A stretch of 64,000 nt of DNA from UBA7672 sp965279205 (GTDB taxonomy: Bacteria; Pseudomonadota; Alphaproteobacteria; Caulobacterales; Hyphomonadaceae). Shown one piece after another: positions 33,729 to 41,925 of the stretch (position 1 is the stretch's first letter; the number at the start of each line of letters is the position of its first letter). The notes beneath the pieces were generated by a model. The model was not told where the DNA came from. It did not search any database and worked only from the letters and a program-made list of their open reading frames with translations. The position numbers were made by a program, and so were the translations under genes. The stretch lies in NCBI GenBank assembly GCA_965279205.1, contig OZ257144.1:4030001-4094000 (forward strand), written 5' to 3'.

Positions 33729-36197
33729 TTAGTCGTCCCCGCCAAGAGCCCGCTTTGCAATTGCACTGGCCGTGGCGCGGTCCAATGTGACGCCTAAGTC
33801 CAGCCAGACGCCCACATTGTAAAATCGCTTCTCATCCGGGTCCAAATGGCGTGCCATCAGTTTCTTCAGCCGCGTTAGGGGAAGGGCCGCTACCGCCCTT
33901 ATGACTGTTGTTCGGCGGATGGCGTCATTTTCCGACTTGAACAGCGCGGCAATTTCATCGTCCGACAATTGTCGAAATTCTGTTGCCGGGATGCTCGCAA
34001 TGATCTGCGCTCTAATGCGATTATCCAGCGTCAATCCCAACACGTCACGCACGCGTTTCTTGCCAAGTTTCAACAAGGCTCTTGCGGCCACTGCCACCTC
34101 TTCGGCAGGCATGTAATAGCCAAGCAGACCAACACCCCTTGATGGCTTTGTCTCTGAAAAGCGCAGCACTAAGGCGACGTCCGCCCACTCACCGCACTCA
34201 GCCAAATATTCCACTACTTCTGCGGTGAGAAGGGCTTCCTTCGTGGCAACCAAATCGCGAACAAGTGGCAAGTCTTGGCAATCACCTTGGGCGATGACAA
34301 TTGCAAACGCTTCACGCATCCATCCGTTGCGCAAGCTGTCTTCTAACTTCTTCGTTTTCTCCAACGTTTCCGATTGTCCAACAATCACTTCAAGCTCGGC
34401 AAGCGTCTTGGTGAACCAATCGGCGAAGCCATCTCGTAGGCCCGCACGTAGCTCGCCACCACGCGTTTTAAAAGCTCGGCGAATCTCTTCGAACACCAAT
34501 TCCTGATCGAAGATACTTGCCTTCGCGGCCTCCCTCTTGAGTTCAGACCGAGGCACACTTTCTTTCTGCTTCTTGAGAAGAGTCTGGAGCTGGGCATCAC
34601 CTTCCGTTGATGGATAGGTCATAGCCAAGGCGTTGAAACCTGACCTGATACGTCGCTTAACAAGTATCGTGCGTGCCTCATCATCTGGAACGCGATCCCC
34701 AAGAGCAACGCGGGCAAGAAGCCCTTGCAGTCTCACCTCTGGTTCTGCATCCGCTACCAATACATCCGCGATCTCACGCGTGATTTTCTGTCTAGCGTTC
34801 AGCTCCGTAGCCGACATCCGCCGAACCTCAGTTGCTCGATGAGACACACCTTGTTCGAGCAGCGGGGTTGGAAGCATCGAGGGGCGTTGAAAAATCGCTT
34901 TGAGCAATCCGGTCTCAACGCTGTCGGACTGATGCTCCATCAATGCCCCCAGAGCTTTCTCAACGCTCTCGCGAGAAAGTATGGCTGCATAGGCATGGAT
35001 CGCAGCTTTGAGCGTCTGGTAGTCCGCGCGTTCAATTTCTTCTTGAATCTTTGGCAAGTCGGCAGGAGTGCCGAATTCACCAAGGTACCCAAGTGCTGCC
35101 TCGCGAACTGCCTTCGCGTTGTCAGCAGCAAACCACTTCTCCAGATAAAAATCGCGAGTGAAAGCCTCACTTTCAAAATGCGCCGTCGCCATGAGGCGCA
35201 TCAGCTTGAACATACCAATGCGAAGCTTCTCAGAACCCCAAATCGTTCTCAGCGGAATGAACAGACCATCCAATCCGTTGGCCGCCACAAGCCACCGCCA
35301 TACTGGCGCATTCTGAGCATCCAAATTCACTACGCCACACTCCGCAAGCGCAGCGTACTCCCGCCATGCGAGGCTCAACTCATCTGAATGGACAAACAAC
35401 GTGTTGGCGTCGTGGACGCCTAGCATTGTGTCGTCATTTCCGTGCTCTGAGAGAAGCGTACCGAGCAATCGGAACCGAGCGATTTCCGCCGCTTTTACCG
35501 GTAAAACTGTTGCGTCCTTAGCAGCGTGGTCTGCAAACTCACGAACGAAGCTCAGGGCTTCCGGTGGAAGTTGCGGGTTCTCATCCTCTGGCGCTGAAGG
35601 CTGCGTGGGAATCGAGTCTCCCTTAACCTCATCGGTTGCAGCTTGTGGCTCTTTCTGAGTCTCGGCTTGGTGCAACTCAATGATGTAGTCCGAAAGGATT
35701 GTTTCGATCTTTTCTCGGAACTCGGATTCATCGGCGAACCCGTGCCACAAAACTTTCGACCGAATCTCCTCTTTGAATTCCTTGATTCGCGCATAGCCAG
35801 GACCGGTTCCTCCCGGCCTGCCTTCATCTACCTGCTTGAACAGTATGTGTATGGCAGGGCGGCCTGCTGCCTTGTGGCTGTCCGCGGCTAGATGAAATTC
35901 TTCCTCGAACCCGGAGGCATATTTTCGACCGATGTTCGACGATCCCCACTCGTACCAAAGCATGCCGAGAAACAGTTCGCACTTGGCGAGATCAGCGTTG
36001 ATGTTTTCTTGTGGCGGCCGTCCATACGCGCCGATTGTGTCTTCCCACCCCATAAGTTCGATCTGCAGATTGAAGGCCTTTCGCCCCCAAATCTTATTGA
36101 TCTTGTCCACGACTTTCCGGGCTGCCGCGCGCTCGGGACCAAGATCGCCGGGCGACGCCAAAAAAACTCGAACGATGCGCCGCTGCTCGCTATCCAC
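33729..36197 (-). CDS. DUF4062-type N-terminal domain fused to HEAT-like repeats
   Basis: The ~822-residue protein begins, after GTG 36197, with VFLASPGDLGPERAAAR (about 11-27) and ELFLGMLWYEWGSSNIGRKY, then YASGFEEEF. These are the hallmark segments of the DUF4062-like domain found at the front of many prokaryotic STAND/defence proteins; it is TIR-like in overall pattern. A Gln/Glu/Pro-rich linker (about 185-220) is followed by a long all-helical region with repeats such as REAALGYLGEFGTPADLPKI, resembling HEAT/armadillo repeats to the C-terminus. No Walker A was seen, so it is not an NTPase. GTG 36197 has a GGGGGA upstream; an outer GTG at 36224 is possible. Low GC and island location suggest a phage-sensing role, by inference. 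Confidence 0.8.
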   Translation of the reverse strand: MDSEQRRIVRVFLASPGDLGPERAAARKVVDKINKIWGRKAFNLQIELMGWEDTIGAYGRPPQENINADLAKCELFLGMLWYEWGSSNIGRKYASGFEEEFHLAADSHKAAGRPAIHILFKQVDEGRPGGTGPGYARIKEFKEEIRSKVLWHGFADESEFREKIETILSDYIIELHQAETQKEPQAATDEVKGDSIPTQPSAPEDENPQLPPEALSFVREFADHAAKDATVLPVKAAEIARFRLLGTLLSEHGNDDTMLGVHDANTLFVHSDELSLAWREYAALAECGVVNLDAQNAPVWRWLVAANGLDGLFIPLRTIWGSEKLRIGMFKLMRLMATAHFESEAFTRDFYLEKWFAADNAKAVREAALGYLGEFGTPADLPKIQEEIERADYQTLKAAIHAYAAILSRESVEKALGALMEHQSDSVETGLLKAIFQRPSMLPTPLLEQGVSHRATEVRRMSATELNARQKITREIADVLVADAEPEVRLQGLLARVALGDRVPDDEARTILVKRRIRSGFNALAMTYPSTEGDAQLQTLLKKQKESVPRSELKREAAKASIFDQELVFEEIRRAFKTRGGELRAGLRDGFADWFTKTLAELEVIVGQSETLEKTKKLEDSLRNGWMREAFAIVIAQGDCQDLPLVRDLVATKEALLTAEVVEYLAECGEWADVALVLRFSETKPSRGVGLLGYYMPAEEVAVAARALLKLGKKRVRDVLGLTLDNRIRAQIIASIPATEFRQLSDDEIAALFKSENDAIRRTTVIRAVAALPLTRLKKLMARHLDPDEKRFYNVGVWLDLGVTLDRATASAIAKRALGGDD

Positions 36198-36357
36198 AGC
36201 CAACAGTCCCCCGAACAATTGCACCTAGCTTACGGCGTCAAGTGAGTCGCGGGGAGTCCCCAGCGCATTGGGCGGCAGGTTGATGCACACCCATCGCCCA
36301 CACCCAATAACCCCAGCAACGGCTGGGCACTTGTGCGGAGAGCCTGTCCGCCAAACG

Positions 36358-37194
36358 CTAGCCCTTCCGTGCGTCCCTTGCTTTCTTCCGATCACGTTTG
36401 GCCGTGTCCGGGTTGTAGTGCTTCAATTGCACGTCAGGGTTCGCCGCAACTATTGCCTCGCCATCACCGGCCAGCCGTGTCCGAGATTTCAGCAACAACT
36501 CGGGCGTCCATGCGAATGCGTGCTCTGGCACCGCTGACAGCATCGCTAGCGTCGGATGCGATTGTTCGGTTTGCAGATGAAATCGCGCGGCGCTTGCATA
36601 AAGGTCTGCGGCTTGAAGCTGCGGAAAGTCGTCATCCGAACCGAACGTTGGCTGTTGGCGGATCATACGCATGTTCAACTGCGGCTGCCTCGCCTCAATA
36701 ATCGCCCGTAGCCGAGGCCAGTGCCAGAGAAATTCATCCTCGTGAGCGCCCTGACTATCGAACATGAAGTCAACGGGTCCATCCATGTCCATCTCAATGA
36801 GCTTGTTGAAGGTCTCAACAAATGACCGCTGCCACAGCCAAAAATACGGTGTGTCTGTGGCCAAGGTTCGGTCGGGCGCAGGTAGCGATCTGATGGCGTC
36901 GTTGAAGTCTTGGTGGCGTATCGAAATCAGTACGCGAAACAGAGCATGTCGCGAGACCAACGCGGCCAGTTCTTGCGTAACTTGGTCGATTGCTTCGCGG
37001 CTCCAACCTGTGAAGCCGCCTAACTGCTTGAGCGCATCAGCGCTCTTGTATCCTGACAAACCGTGCCGCTTTAAAGCATCGCGCCAATGACCTGCGAACG
37101 CCGCCCAAGCGCTGGCGTCAGCAACCAATCCAGCGAGCACATACGGCTCGCGGGTGGGATCACTACCGCTGTCATCAAAGTAGGCTTTGAGCAT
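36358..37194 (-). CDS. DUF3800 family protein
   Basis: The 278-residue protein starts with LKAYFDDSGSDPTREPYVLAG, the acidic opening of DUF3800. It has VDFMFDSQGAHE in the middle and FPQLQAADLYASAARFH near 210-226, with the conserved Gln-x-x-Asp. The pattern of early Asp, central Asp and late Asp is like an RNase H-type nuclease fold. Members are common on mobile elements and beside defence genes, but their function is unproven. ATG 37194 is taken as start; a TTG at 37209 is also possible. The Lys/Arg-rich C-terminus could bind nucleic acid. Confidence 0.82.
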   Translation of the reverse strand: MLKAYFDDSGSDPTREPYVLAGLVADASAWAAFAGHWRDALKRHGLSGYKSADALKQLGGFTGWSREAIDQVTQELAALVSRHALFRVLISIRHQDFNDAIRSLPAPDRTLATDTPYFWLWQRSFVETFNKLIEMDMDGPVDFMFDSQGAHEDEFLWHWPRLRAIIEARQPQLNMRMIRQQPTFGSDDDFPQLQAADLYASAARFHLQTEQSHPTLAMLSAVPEHAFAWTPELLLKSRTRLAGDGEAIVAANPDVQLKHYNPDTAKRDRKKARDARKG

Positions 37195-37285
37195 GGGTGC
37201 GGCTTTCAAACCTGCCTAAGATAAGCCGCACGCCAATAGAATTGAACCCGTGCTGTGGCTGCCCTCCACAGCACGGGCCGTCACG

Positions 37286-37607
37286 CTAGCTGGCTTTGCG
37301 AGCCAACATGTCCACCACGTTGCTGTCCTCTGTCGGTATAGGCTTGTCCAAGAAATCAGCCCACGCCTGCATCAACGGCTTGCGGCGGTCATAGTACGTG
37401 GTGGCGAGGTAGGCCCGCTCAACGCTGTTGCTGCCCACAGTGTGTGCCAACGCCGCCTCAGCAACCTCGGGCGCAAAGCCGCTGTCACCGGCCCATGTCC
37501 TGAGTGAGCCGCGCAGCCCGTGGGGCACGCCCTGCGTGATAGTGCCCTTTGTCACCATGCGCCGCATGATTTCCAGCAACGTGGCGTCACATAGTTCGCG
37601 GTTGGCC
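37286..37607 (-). pseudogene. Integrase remnant A (C-terminal part of a tyrosine recombinase)
   Basis: About 105 codons in one frame encode the end of a P4-like integrase. They include VPHGLRGSLRTWAG with the His-x-x-Arg box, AEAALAHTVGSNSVERAY with the second His and a Tyr region, and PLMQAWADFLDKP at the end. The catalytic first Arg box and the whole N-terminal half are missing. Sequence upstream of about 37600 in the same frame no longer resembles an integrase. It differs from the intact integrase at 47565, so it came from another element. Confidence 0.75.
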
Positions 37608-37757
37608 CTCCCCTTCAGGGAGCACGGCCCCTGAAAGCAGCGTGCCGCCTTCGCCAGGTTTTGTTTGCGCTTAACGGGCGGCGACGATTTCGCATTGCCT
37701 GGCGCATTGGCATGCCGCCGAACGTTCACGCTTAATGGCTTCAGTGAACATTGGGAC

Positions 37758-37782
37758 CTTGGCGGACGATTGATCCGCCAAG
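37758..37782 (-). terminator. Hairpin after the HNH endonuclease gene
   Basis: A perfect 9-bp stem, CTTGGCGGA (37758-37766) with TCCGCCAAG (37774-37782), lies directly after the stop at 37785 of the minus-strand gene. There is no T run, so termination is plausible but unproven. Confidence 0.5.
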
Positions 37783-37784
37783 CG

Positions 37785-38492
37785 TCATTCGTAAGCGACC
37801 AGCCGCCCAACTTTGACGCGGATCGCATCAGCCCAGGCATTCGGGTCATGGCACAGGTGAGATTCACGATGGCAGTTTGGGCAAACCGCCACGGTATTTT
37901 CGATCACATCCGGTCCCTGCGAGGCTAGGCGTTTGACGTGGTGCACTTCCAGGAAGGGCAGGCCATCAGCGCCTAGAAACGGTGCCGGTCTACCGCAGCA
38001 TTCGCAGTGGCCCGCCGCGTTCTCCAACACCCAGGCGTGCACTTCGGGGTCGCGCGCGTAGGTCACCGAAGCAGCGTTGCGCCGTGCAGGTGTTCTGTTT
38101 CCTGCCGGTGGCACGTCCGCTGTGTCGGTCGCCCGCATTTGCTCACGAACGATAGCCGACCGCGCTTCTAGCTCTGCCGGGTTGGTTGTGGGGGCCAGTT
38201 CCGGCATCTGCCTCAGCAGCGCATCGCGGATCATCCCGCCCCTGCCCACCCCGGTTTGATCCATCGGCACGTAGCCGATGATGCCCCGCACTCCAAAGTT
38301 GCGCATCAGCACGGCGGTGATGTTCTGCATGCGGCGCTCAAACGAGCCCTTGCTGCGGCCCGCTAGTCGTCCTTCGCGGTAACGCCGGTTCGTCGCTGCC
38401 TTGTTGTATTCCCGCCCCGCGCGCTCCTCGCCGTACATGTAGACGTAGGCTTCCACCGCAGCGTCAATTTCGTCCTGGGTCCAATCTGCCAT
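37785..38492 (-). CDS. HNH restriction-type endonuclease
   Basis: The 235-residue protein has a C-terminal HNH domain. CECCGRPAPF (first Cys pair, about 163-172) is followed by FLEVHHVKRLASQGPD (catalytic His-His) and AVCPNCHRESH (second Cys pair and His). The N-terminal ~80 residues (YNKAATNRRYREGRLAGRSKGSFERRMQNITAVL and GVRGIIGYVPMDQ in part) match the accessory region seen in stand-alone HNH restriction-like enzymes of the McrA group, which may recognise modified DNA. It lacks a methyltransferase partner nearby, consistent with a type IV-like nuclease. Its leader is nearly free of A on the coding strand. Confidence 0.85.
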   Translation of the reverse strand: MADWTQDEIDAAVEAYVYMYGEERAGREYNKAATNRRYREGRLAGRSKGSFERRMQNITAVLMRNFGVRGIIGYVPMDQTGVGRGGMIRDALLRQMPELAPTTNPAELEARSAIVREQMRATDTADVPPAGNRTPARRNAASVTYARDPEVHAWVLENAAGHCECCGRPAPFLGADGLPFLEVHHVKRLASQGPDVIENTVAVCPNCHRESHLCHDPNAWADAIRVKVGRLVAYE

Positions 38493-38924
38493 CTAGTCCC
38501 CCAACATCAGCAAACGAACGAAACGCACCAAACATCACGAACAACACGAACCGCGCGAAAACACCGAAACGCACGCAAACAACCAAAGCGACGATTCGCC
38601 GAATTCGACCGCAAACTGCAATTCTTCACGATAATCATTGTTCGCAAACATGACCGTTAACGGCGACGGAGTCGAAACGCCTTTAATTGTGCAGCATTGC
38701 TTCAGCGCGGTAACCACGATTAACGAATTGCTAACGCCTGCTTAAAGCGACATTAACGCTTTGTCGGTAGGACTAAACGCAATGAAGGCGACGGTTGGAG
38801 CCGCCGCCTTCACCCTTTGCAAGTACCGGAGAACGTGACCAGGGCTGGAACCTGAGCGCGTGGGAACGCCGGATAACAACAAACTAACGCCCAAAAACTA
38901 ACGAAGCATTTACGACGCGCGCAG
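38493..38924. other. 432-base intergenic region with strand-asymmetric leader
   Basis: No credible ORF. The part at 38510-38594 has a single T in 85 plus-strand bases, so the leader of the HNH transcript would hold one A. Farther right are several TTAACG sites (38657, 38721 and 38753 regions). A hairpin at 38784-38811, GAAGGCG/CGCCTTC with inner CGG/CCG, may terminate the gene at 38925. Confidence 0.55.
38784..38811 (-). terminator. Probable terminator hairpin
   Basis: GAAGGCG (38784-38790) pairs with CGCCTTC (38805-38811), and inside a single mismatch CGG (38792-38794) pairs with CCG (38801-38803) around TTGGAG. It lies 114 bases after the stop of the minus-strand gene at 38925 and is followed on that strand by ATTGCGTTTAG. 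Confidence 0.4.
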
Positions 38925-39341
38925 CTACTTGCTTCGCGCGCCGAACGTGCTGCCGTGTGATGGGGTCGACACGAACGACTTGGTGATGTGGAAGCCGCGT
39001 TCGGCCAGTCCGGTGATTAGGTAGCGAGCGACGGCCGCACCTGGTGAGTTCAACCAGTCCTCGCGCGTATACCAGGACAGCTTGCGATTACGCAGTGCGG
39101 CTTCGGGGATGCGGCGCACGACATAGTCCACGGTCGAAAACACAATTCCTTCTTCCAACCGCGCGTCCGGCGGCAGGAAGCCGTTGGCGGCTAGCTCGCT
39201 CGCGATGCGGGCGGCAACGTCAGCAGTGATGGCAGCGCGCCTGTTGCCGCCCATGTCGGCCGACAGCAATTCCGGCGACCCTTGCAGCGCGTGCAGGATC
39301 ACATCGCGGACGACCAACGGGTATGGTGTGGACTGCGGCAT
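38925..39341 (-). CDS. Protein of unknown function, island cargo
   Basis: The ~138-residue product has no motif I recognise. It contains LVVRDVILHALQGSPELL, RRIPEAALRNRKLSWYTREDW and a C-terminus rich in Gly/Ser (STPSHGSTFGARSK). No signal or membrane segment is seen, and the overall pattern is a small mixed alpha/beta cytoplasmic protein. ATG 39341 is taken as the start, with in-frame ATGs at 39353 and 39377 as alternatives; none has a strong ribosome site. It is divergent from the GHKL-nuclease gene and shares its control region, so it could be a regulator or partner. Confidence 0.6.
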   Translation of the reverse strand: MPQSTPYPLVVRDVILHALQGSPELLSADMGGNRRAAITADVAARIASELAANGFLPPDARLEEGIVFSTVDYVVRRIPEAALRNRKLSWYTREDWLNSPGAAVARYLITGLAERGFHITKSFVSTPSHGSTFGARSK

Positions 39342-39440
39342 GGACAAAACCATGCAAAGAACATATAGGGAACGCAAGCCATGTCGGTTCGGCCACCCAC
39401 CACTTTATTGGTAGCCGGACTGATAGACAGACAGTTGTGC

Positions 39441-39522
39441 GTGCGGATTCCGCCTTGTGGTGCGGACTTCCTGTGCGGAGAACCGGCCCACCATACCGTT
39501 TTGCGAAACGGTCACCTATAAA
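39441..39522 (+). promoter_or_regulatory. Control region of the GHKL-nuclease gene
   Basis: Three direct copies of GTGCGGA start at 39441, 39460 and 39473. An inverted repeat CCGTTT-TGCG-AAACGG (39496-39511) follows, then a -10-like TATAAA (39517-39522). The start codon is at 39549. The layout suggests a repressor or activator site on the divergent promoter. Confidence 0.5.
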
Positions 39523-39548
39523 CCGCCCCGTACTTCTGGGGGGAGACG

Positions 39549-41600
39549 ATGGCAGCAAGCAAAAGAGTGGCAGTTCAAATCCAGGACGATTTCCTGGAAC
39601 GGCAGACGCGCGCGAAACCGGTGGCGGCCCTGGCCGAGCTTGTTTGGAACGCCCTGGATGGTGACGCCGCCGCCGTGCACGTCGAGTTGGTGAAGAACGA
39701 CCTGGCGGGGGGCCTGTCGAAAATCGTGGTGTCCGACAACGGTGTTGGGTTTCCCCACAGCGAAGCGCCTTCGCTGTTTGGACAGCTGGGCGGCTCCTGG
39801 AAGAGGCTGAACAGGCAGACCCCAGGGAAGAAGCGGCTGGTGCACGGACAGGAAGGCCGGGGCCGCTACAAGGCGCTGGCGCTGGGGCAGTCGGCTACAT
39901 GGAAGGTCTGCTACGCCGACCAAGGCAAGCCATTCGCGTTCGAAATCCGGATGCTCGACGGTGACTTGAAGGGCGTGGACATAACCGAACCTGAACCGGC
40001 CAAAGGCCGCGTGCCGGGCGTGCTGGTCGAAATTGACGAGGTGCACCGCGACTTCACTTCACTCAGCAGCGAAGAAGGCATTCAGGAGCTAACCGAAGTC
40101 TTCGCCCTCTACCTGATGAACTATCAGGATGTGGGTATCTCAATAAATGGTCGCTCGCTTGATCCAAAAGCCGCAATCGCTGACCAGCAGGAATACGAAC
40201 TTTCAGACATCGTGGACGCCGCAGGAGCAGCCCACCCGACCAGCGTTAAGTTGATCGAATGGCGGTCGCCCACAAACCGCGTGATGTACCTGTGCGGCGA
40301 GAACGGCTTTCCGCTCGACCAGATGACGCCACGCTTCTACTTCAACGCCTATCAATTTTCGGCCTACCTGTGTTCGACCTACGTGCAGCAGCTGCACGAC
40401 GCGGGGCAGCTTGGCCTAGCTGAAATGGACAAGCGACTGTCAGCCGTCGTCGAAGAGGCGCGGCAGGCCATCAAGGCGCACTTCCGCGAACGCGATGCCG
40501 AGAAAGCCAAAACGGTAGTTGAGCAGTGGAAGGAAGAGGACGTTTACCCCTACCAAGGTGACCCTGTAAGCTCGATTGAAGAAGCGGAACGGCAGGTCTT
40601 CGACATCGTCGCGGTAAGCCTGCAAAGCTTCTCGCCGGACTTGGAACACGCACCGGCCAAGTCACGGGCCTTGCACCTTCGTATGCTGCGGCACGCTATC
40701 GAGAATAGCCCGGAGGAATTGCAGCTAATCCTGACGCAGGTGTTGGACCTGCCTGTTACCAAGCAAAAAGAGCTAGCAGACTTGCTGCAAGAGACGACGC
40801 TGTCGTCCATCATCACCGCTGCGAAGACGGTGGCTGACAGGTTGAAGTTCATCACGGCGCTGGAAACGATTGTCTTCGACCCTGACCACCGCGACAAACT
40901 TAAAGAGCGGTCGCAGCTTCATCAAATTCTTGCAGCCAACACCTGGGTGTTTGGCGAGGAATATAACCTGTGGGTCAGCGATGGTGACCTGAAGCGCGTG
41001 CTGGAAAAGCACAAAGCGATACTGGACCCCAACATTCAAATTGACGAGCCGGTGAAGGTGGTCGGCCAGAAGCGTGGCATCATTGACCTGATGTTCAGTA
41101 GGGCAGCCAGAAAGCATCGCGCTGACGACTTGGAACACATGGTGGTGGAACTCAAAGCGCCGAAAGTGAAAATCAGCGCAGCAGAAATCACGCAAATCAA
41201 AAAGTATGCGCTGGCGGTGTCGTCCGACCAACGCTTTCACACCGTGCCCGGTTTGCAGTGGCACTTTTGGGTGGTGTCGAACGAATACGACGAGTACGCC
41301 AATGCCGAAATTGAAGGCGGACCTGACCGTCGCCGCCGCCTAATCATGCGGACTGACCGTGTCGCTGTTGGCATCAAGACATGGGCCGAAATTATCGAAG
41401 AGAACCGCGCACGACTACAGTTCTTCCAGGAGCATCTTAAGCACACGGCCGATCAAAGCGTGTCGCTGAAGTATCTGAAGGAGAAGCACTCAGAATTTTT
41501 GACCGGCGTAGTGGTTGAAGAAGATGGCCCGGACGAGCCGGACAACGGCAAACCAGCCGCGAAGCCGAAGAAGGGGAAGAAGCCCGCCAAGGCAAAATAG
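39549..41600 (+). CDS. GHKL ATPase fused to PD-(D/E)XK-like nuclease domain (candidate defence effector)
   Basis: The 683-residue protein starts with a complete Hsp90/MORC-like ATP-binding fold: N-box ELVWNALDGDA (Glu30, Asn34), G1 DNGVG (63-67), and G2 GQEGRGRYKALALG (100-113). A middle region (about 170-440) is largely helical. The C-terminal part (about 455-600) has a restriction-type nuclease pattern: FGEEY (Glu470/471), GIIDLMF (Asp513), VVELKAP (Glu534-x-Lys536) and EITQIKKYA (Gln549), with resemblance to Shedu/DUF4263. A Lys-rich tail ends the chain. GGGGGAG precedes ATG 39549. The fusion suggests a nuclease whose cutting is gated by ATP, consistent with phage defence; this is inference. 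Confidence 0.85.
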   Translation: MAASKRVAVQIQDDFLERQTRAKPVAALAELVWNALDGDAAAVHVELVKNDLAGGLSKIVVSDNGVGFPHSEAPSLFGQLGGSWKRLNRQTPGKKRLVHGQEGRGRYKALALGQSATWKVCYADQGKPFAFEIRMLDGDLKGVDITEPEPAKGRVPGVLVEIDEVHRDFTSLSSEEGIQELTEVFALYLMNYQDVGISINGRSLDPKAAIADQQEYELSDIVDAAGAAHPTSVKLIEWRSPTNRVMYLCGENGFPLDQMTPRFYFNAYQFSAYLCSTYVQQLHDAGQLGLAEMDKRLSAVVEEARQAIKAHFRERDAEKAKTVVEQWKEEDVYPYQGDPVSSIEEAERQVFDIVAVSLQSFSPDLEHAPAKSRALHLRMLRHAIENSPEELQLILTQVLDLPVTKQKELADLLQETTLSSIITAAKTVADRLKFITALETIVFDPDHRDKLKERSQLHQILAANTWVFGEEYNLWVSDGDLKRVLEKHKAILDPNIQIDEPVKVVGQKRGIIDLMFSRAARKHRADDLEHMVVELKAPKVKISAAEITQIKKYALAVSSDQRFHTVPGLQWHFWVVSNEYDEYANAEIEGGPDRRRRLIMRTDRVAVGIKTWAEIIEENRARLQFFQEHLKHTADQSVSLKYLKEKHSEFLTGVVVEEDGPDEPDNGKPAAKPKKGKKPAKAK

Positions 41601-41658
41601 GCAGGCGTTTTGGCGGACAGCGGCCGGGCCTTGCGCAAAAGCCCAGCCGCTACGGCCC

Positions 41659-41810
41659 TTATGCTGCGGAGATTGTCTCCACCTTGCGGTTGATCGGGAA
41701 GTCGTTGTGGACTTTTCGCCGTCTTCCACGCGGTCCAGAAAGTCAGCCCACGCCTGCATCAGGGGTGCCCGCTTGTCGAAGAACGACGTGCGGAGATGTG
41801 CGCGCTCCAC
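41659..41810 (-). pseudogene. Integrase remnant B (last ~50 codons, frameshifted)
   Basis: VERAHLRTSFFDKRAPLMQA and WADFLDRVEDGEK in the minus frame ending at about 41810 are the extreme C-terminus of a tyrosine integrase similar to remnant A. Reading then breaks: inserting one A in the A-run after GGCGA restores VHNDFPINRKVETISAA and a stop at 41659-41661, a sensible ending. So this is a decayed fragment with a one-base deletion. No upstream integrase sequence is present. Confidence 0.65.
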
Positions 41811-41925
41811 CCTGAGCAGACCTTTCCAACGTTTTGCAGGGCTTTTCACGCTGTTTGCCAAACCCAACTGCGATTTCTTTCAACCATACACGCCAGTTGG
41901 TCCGGCGATTGCTTCCCCATGGTTG

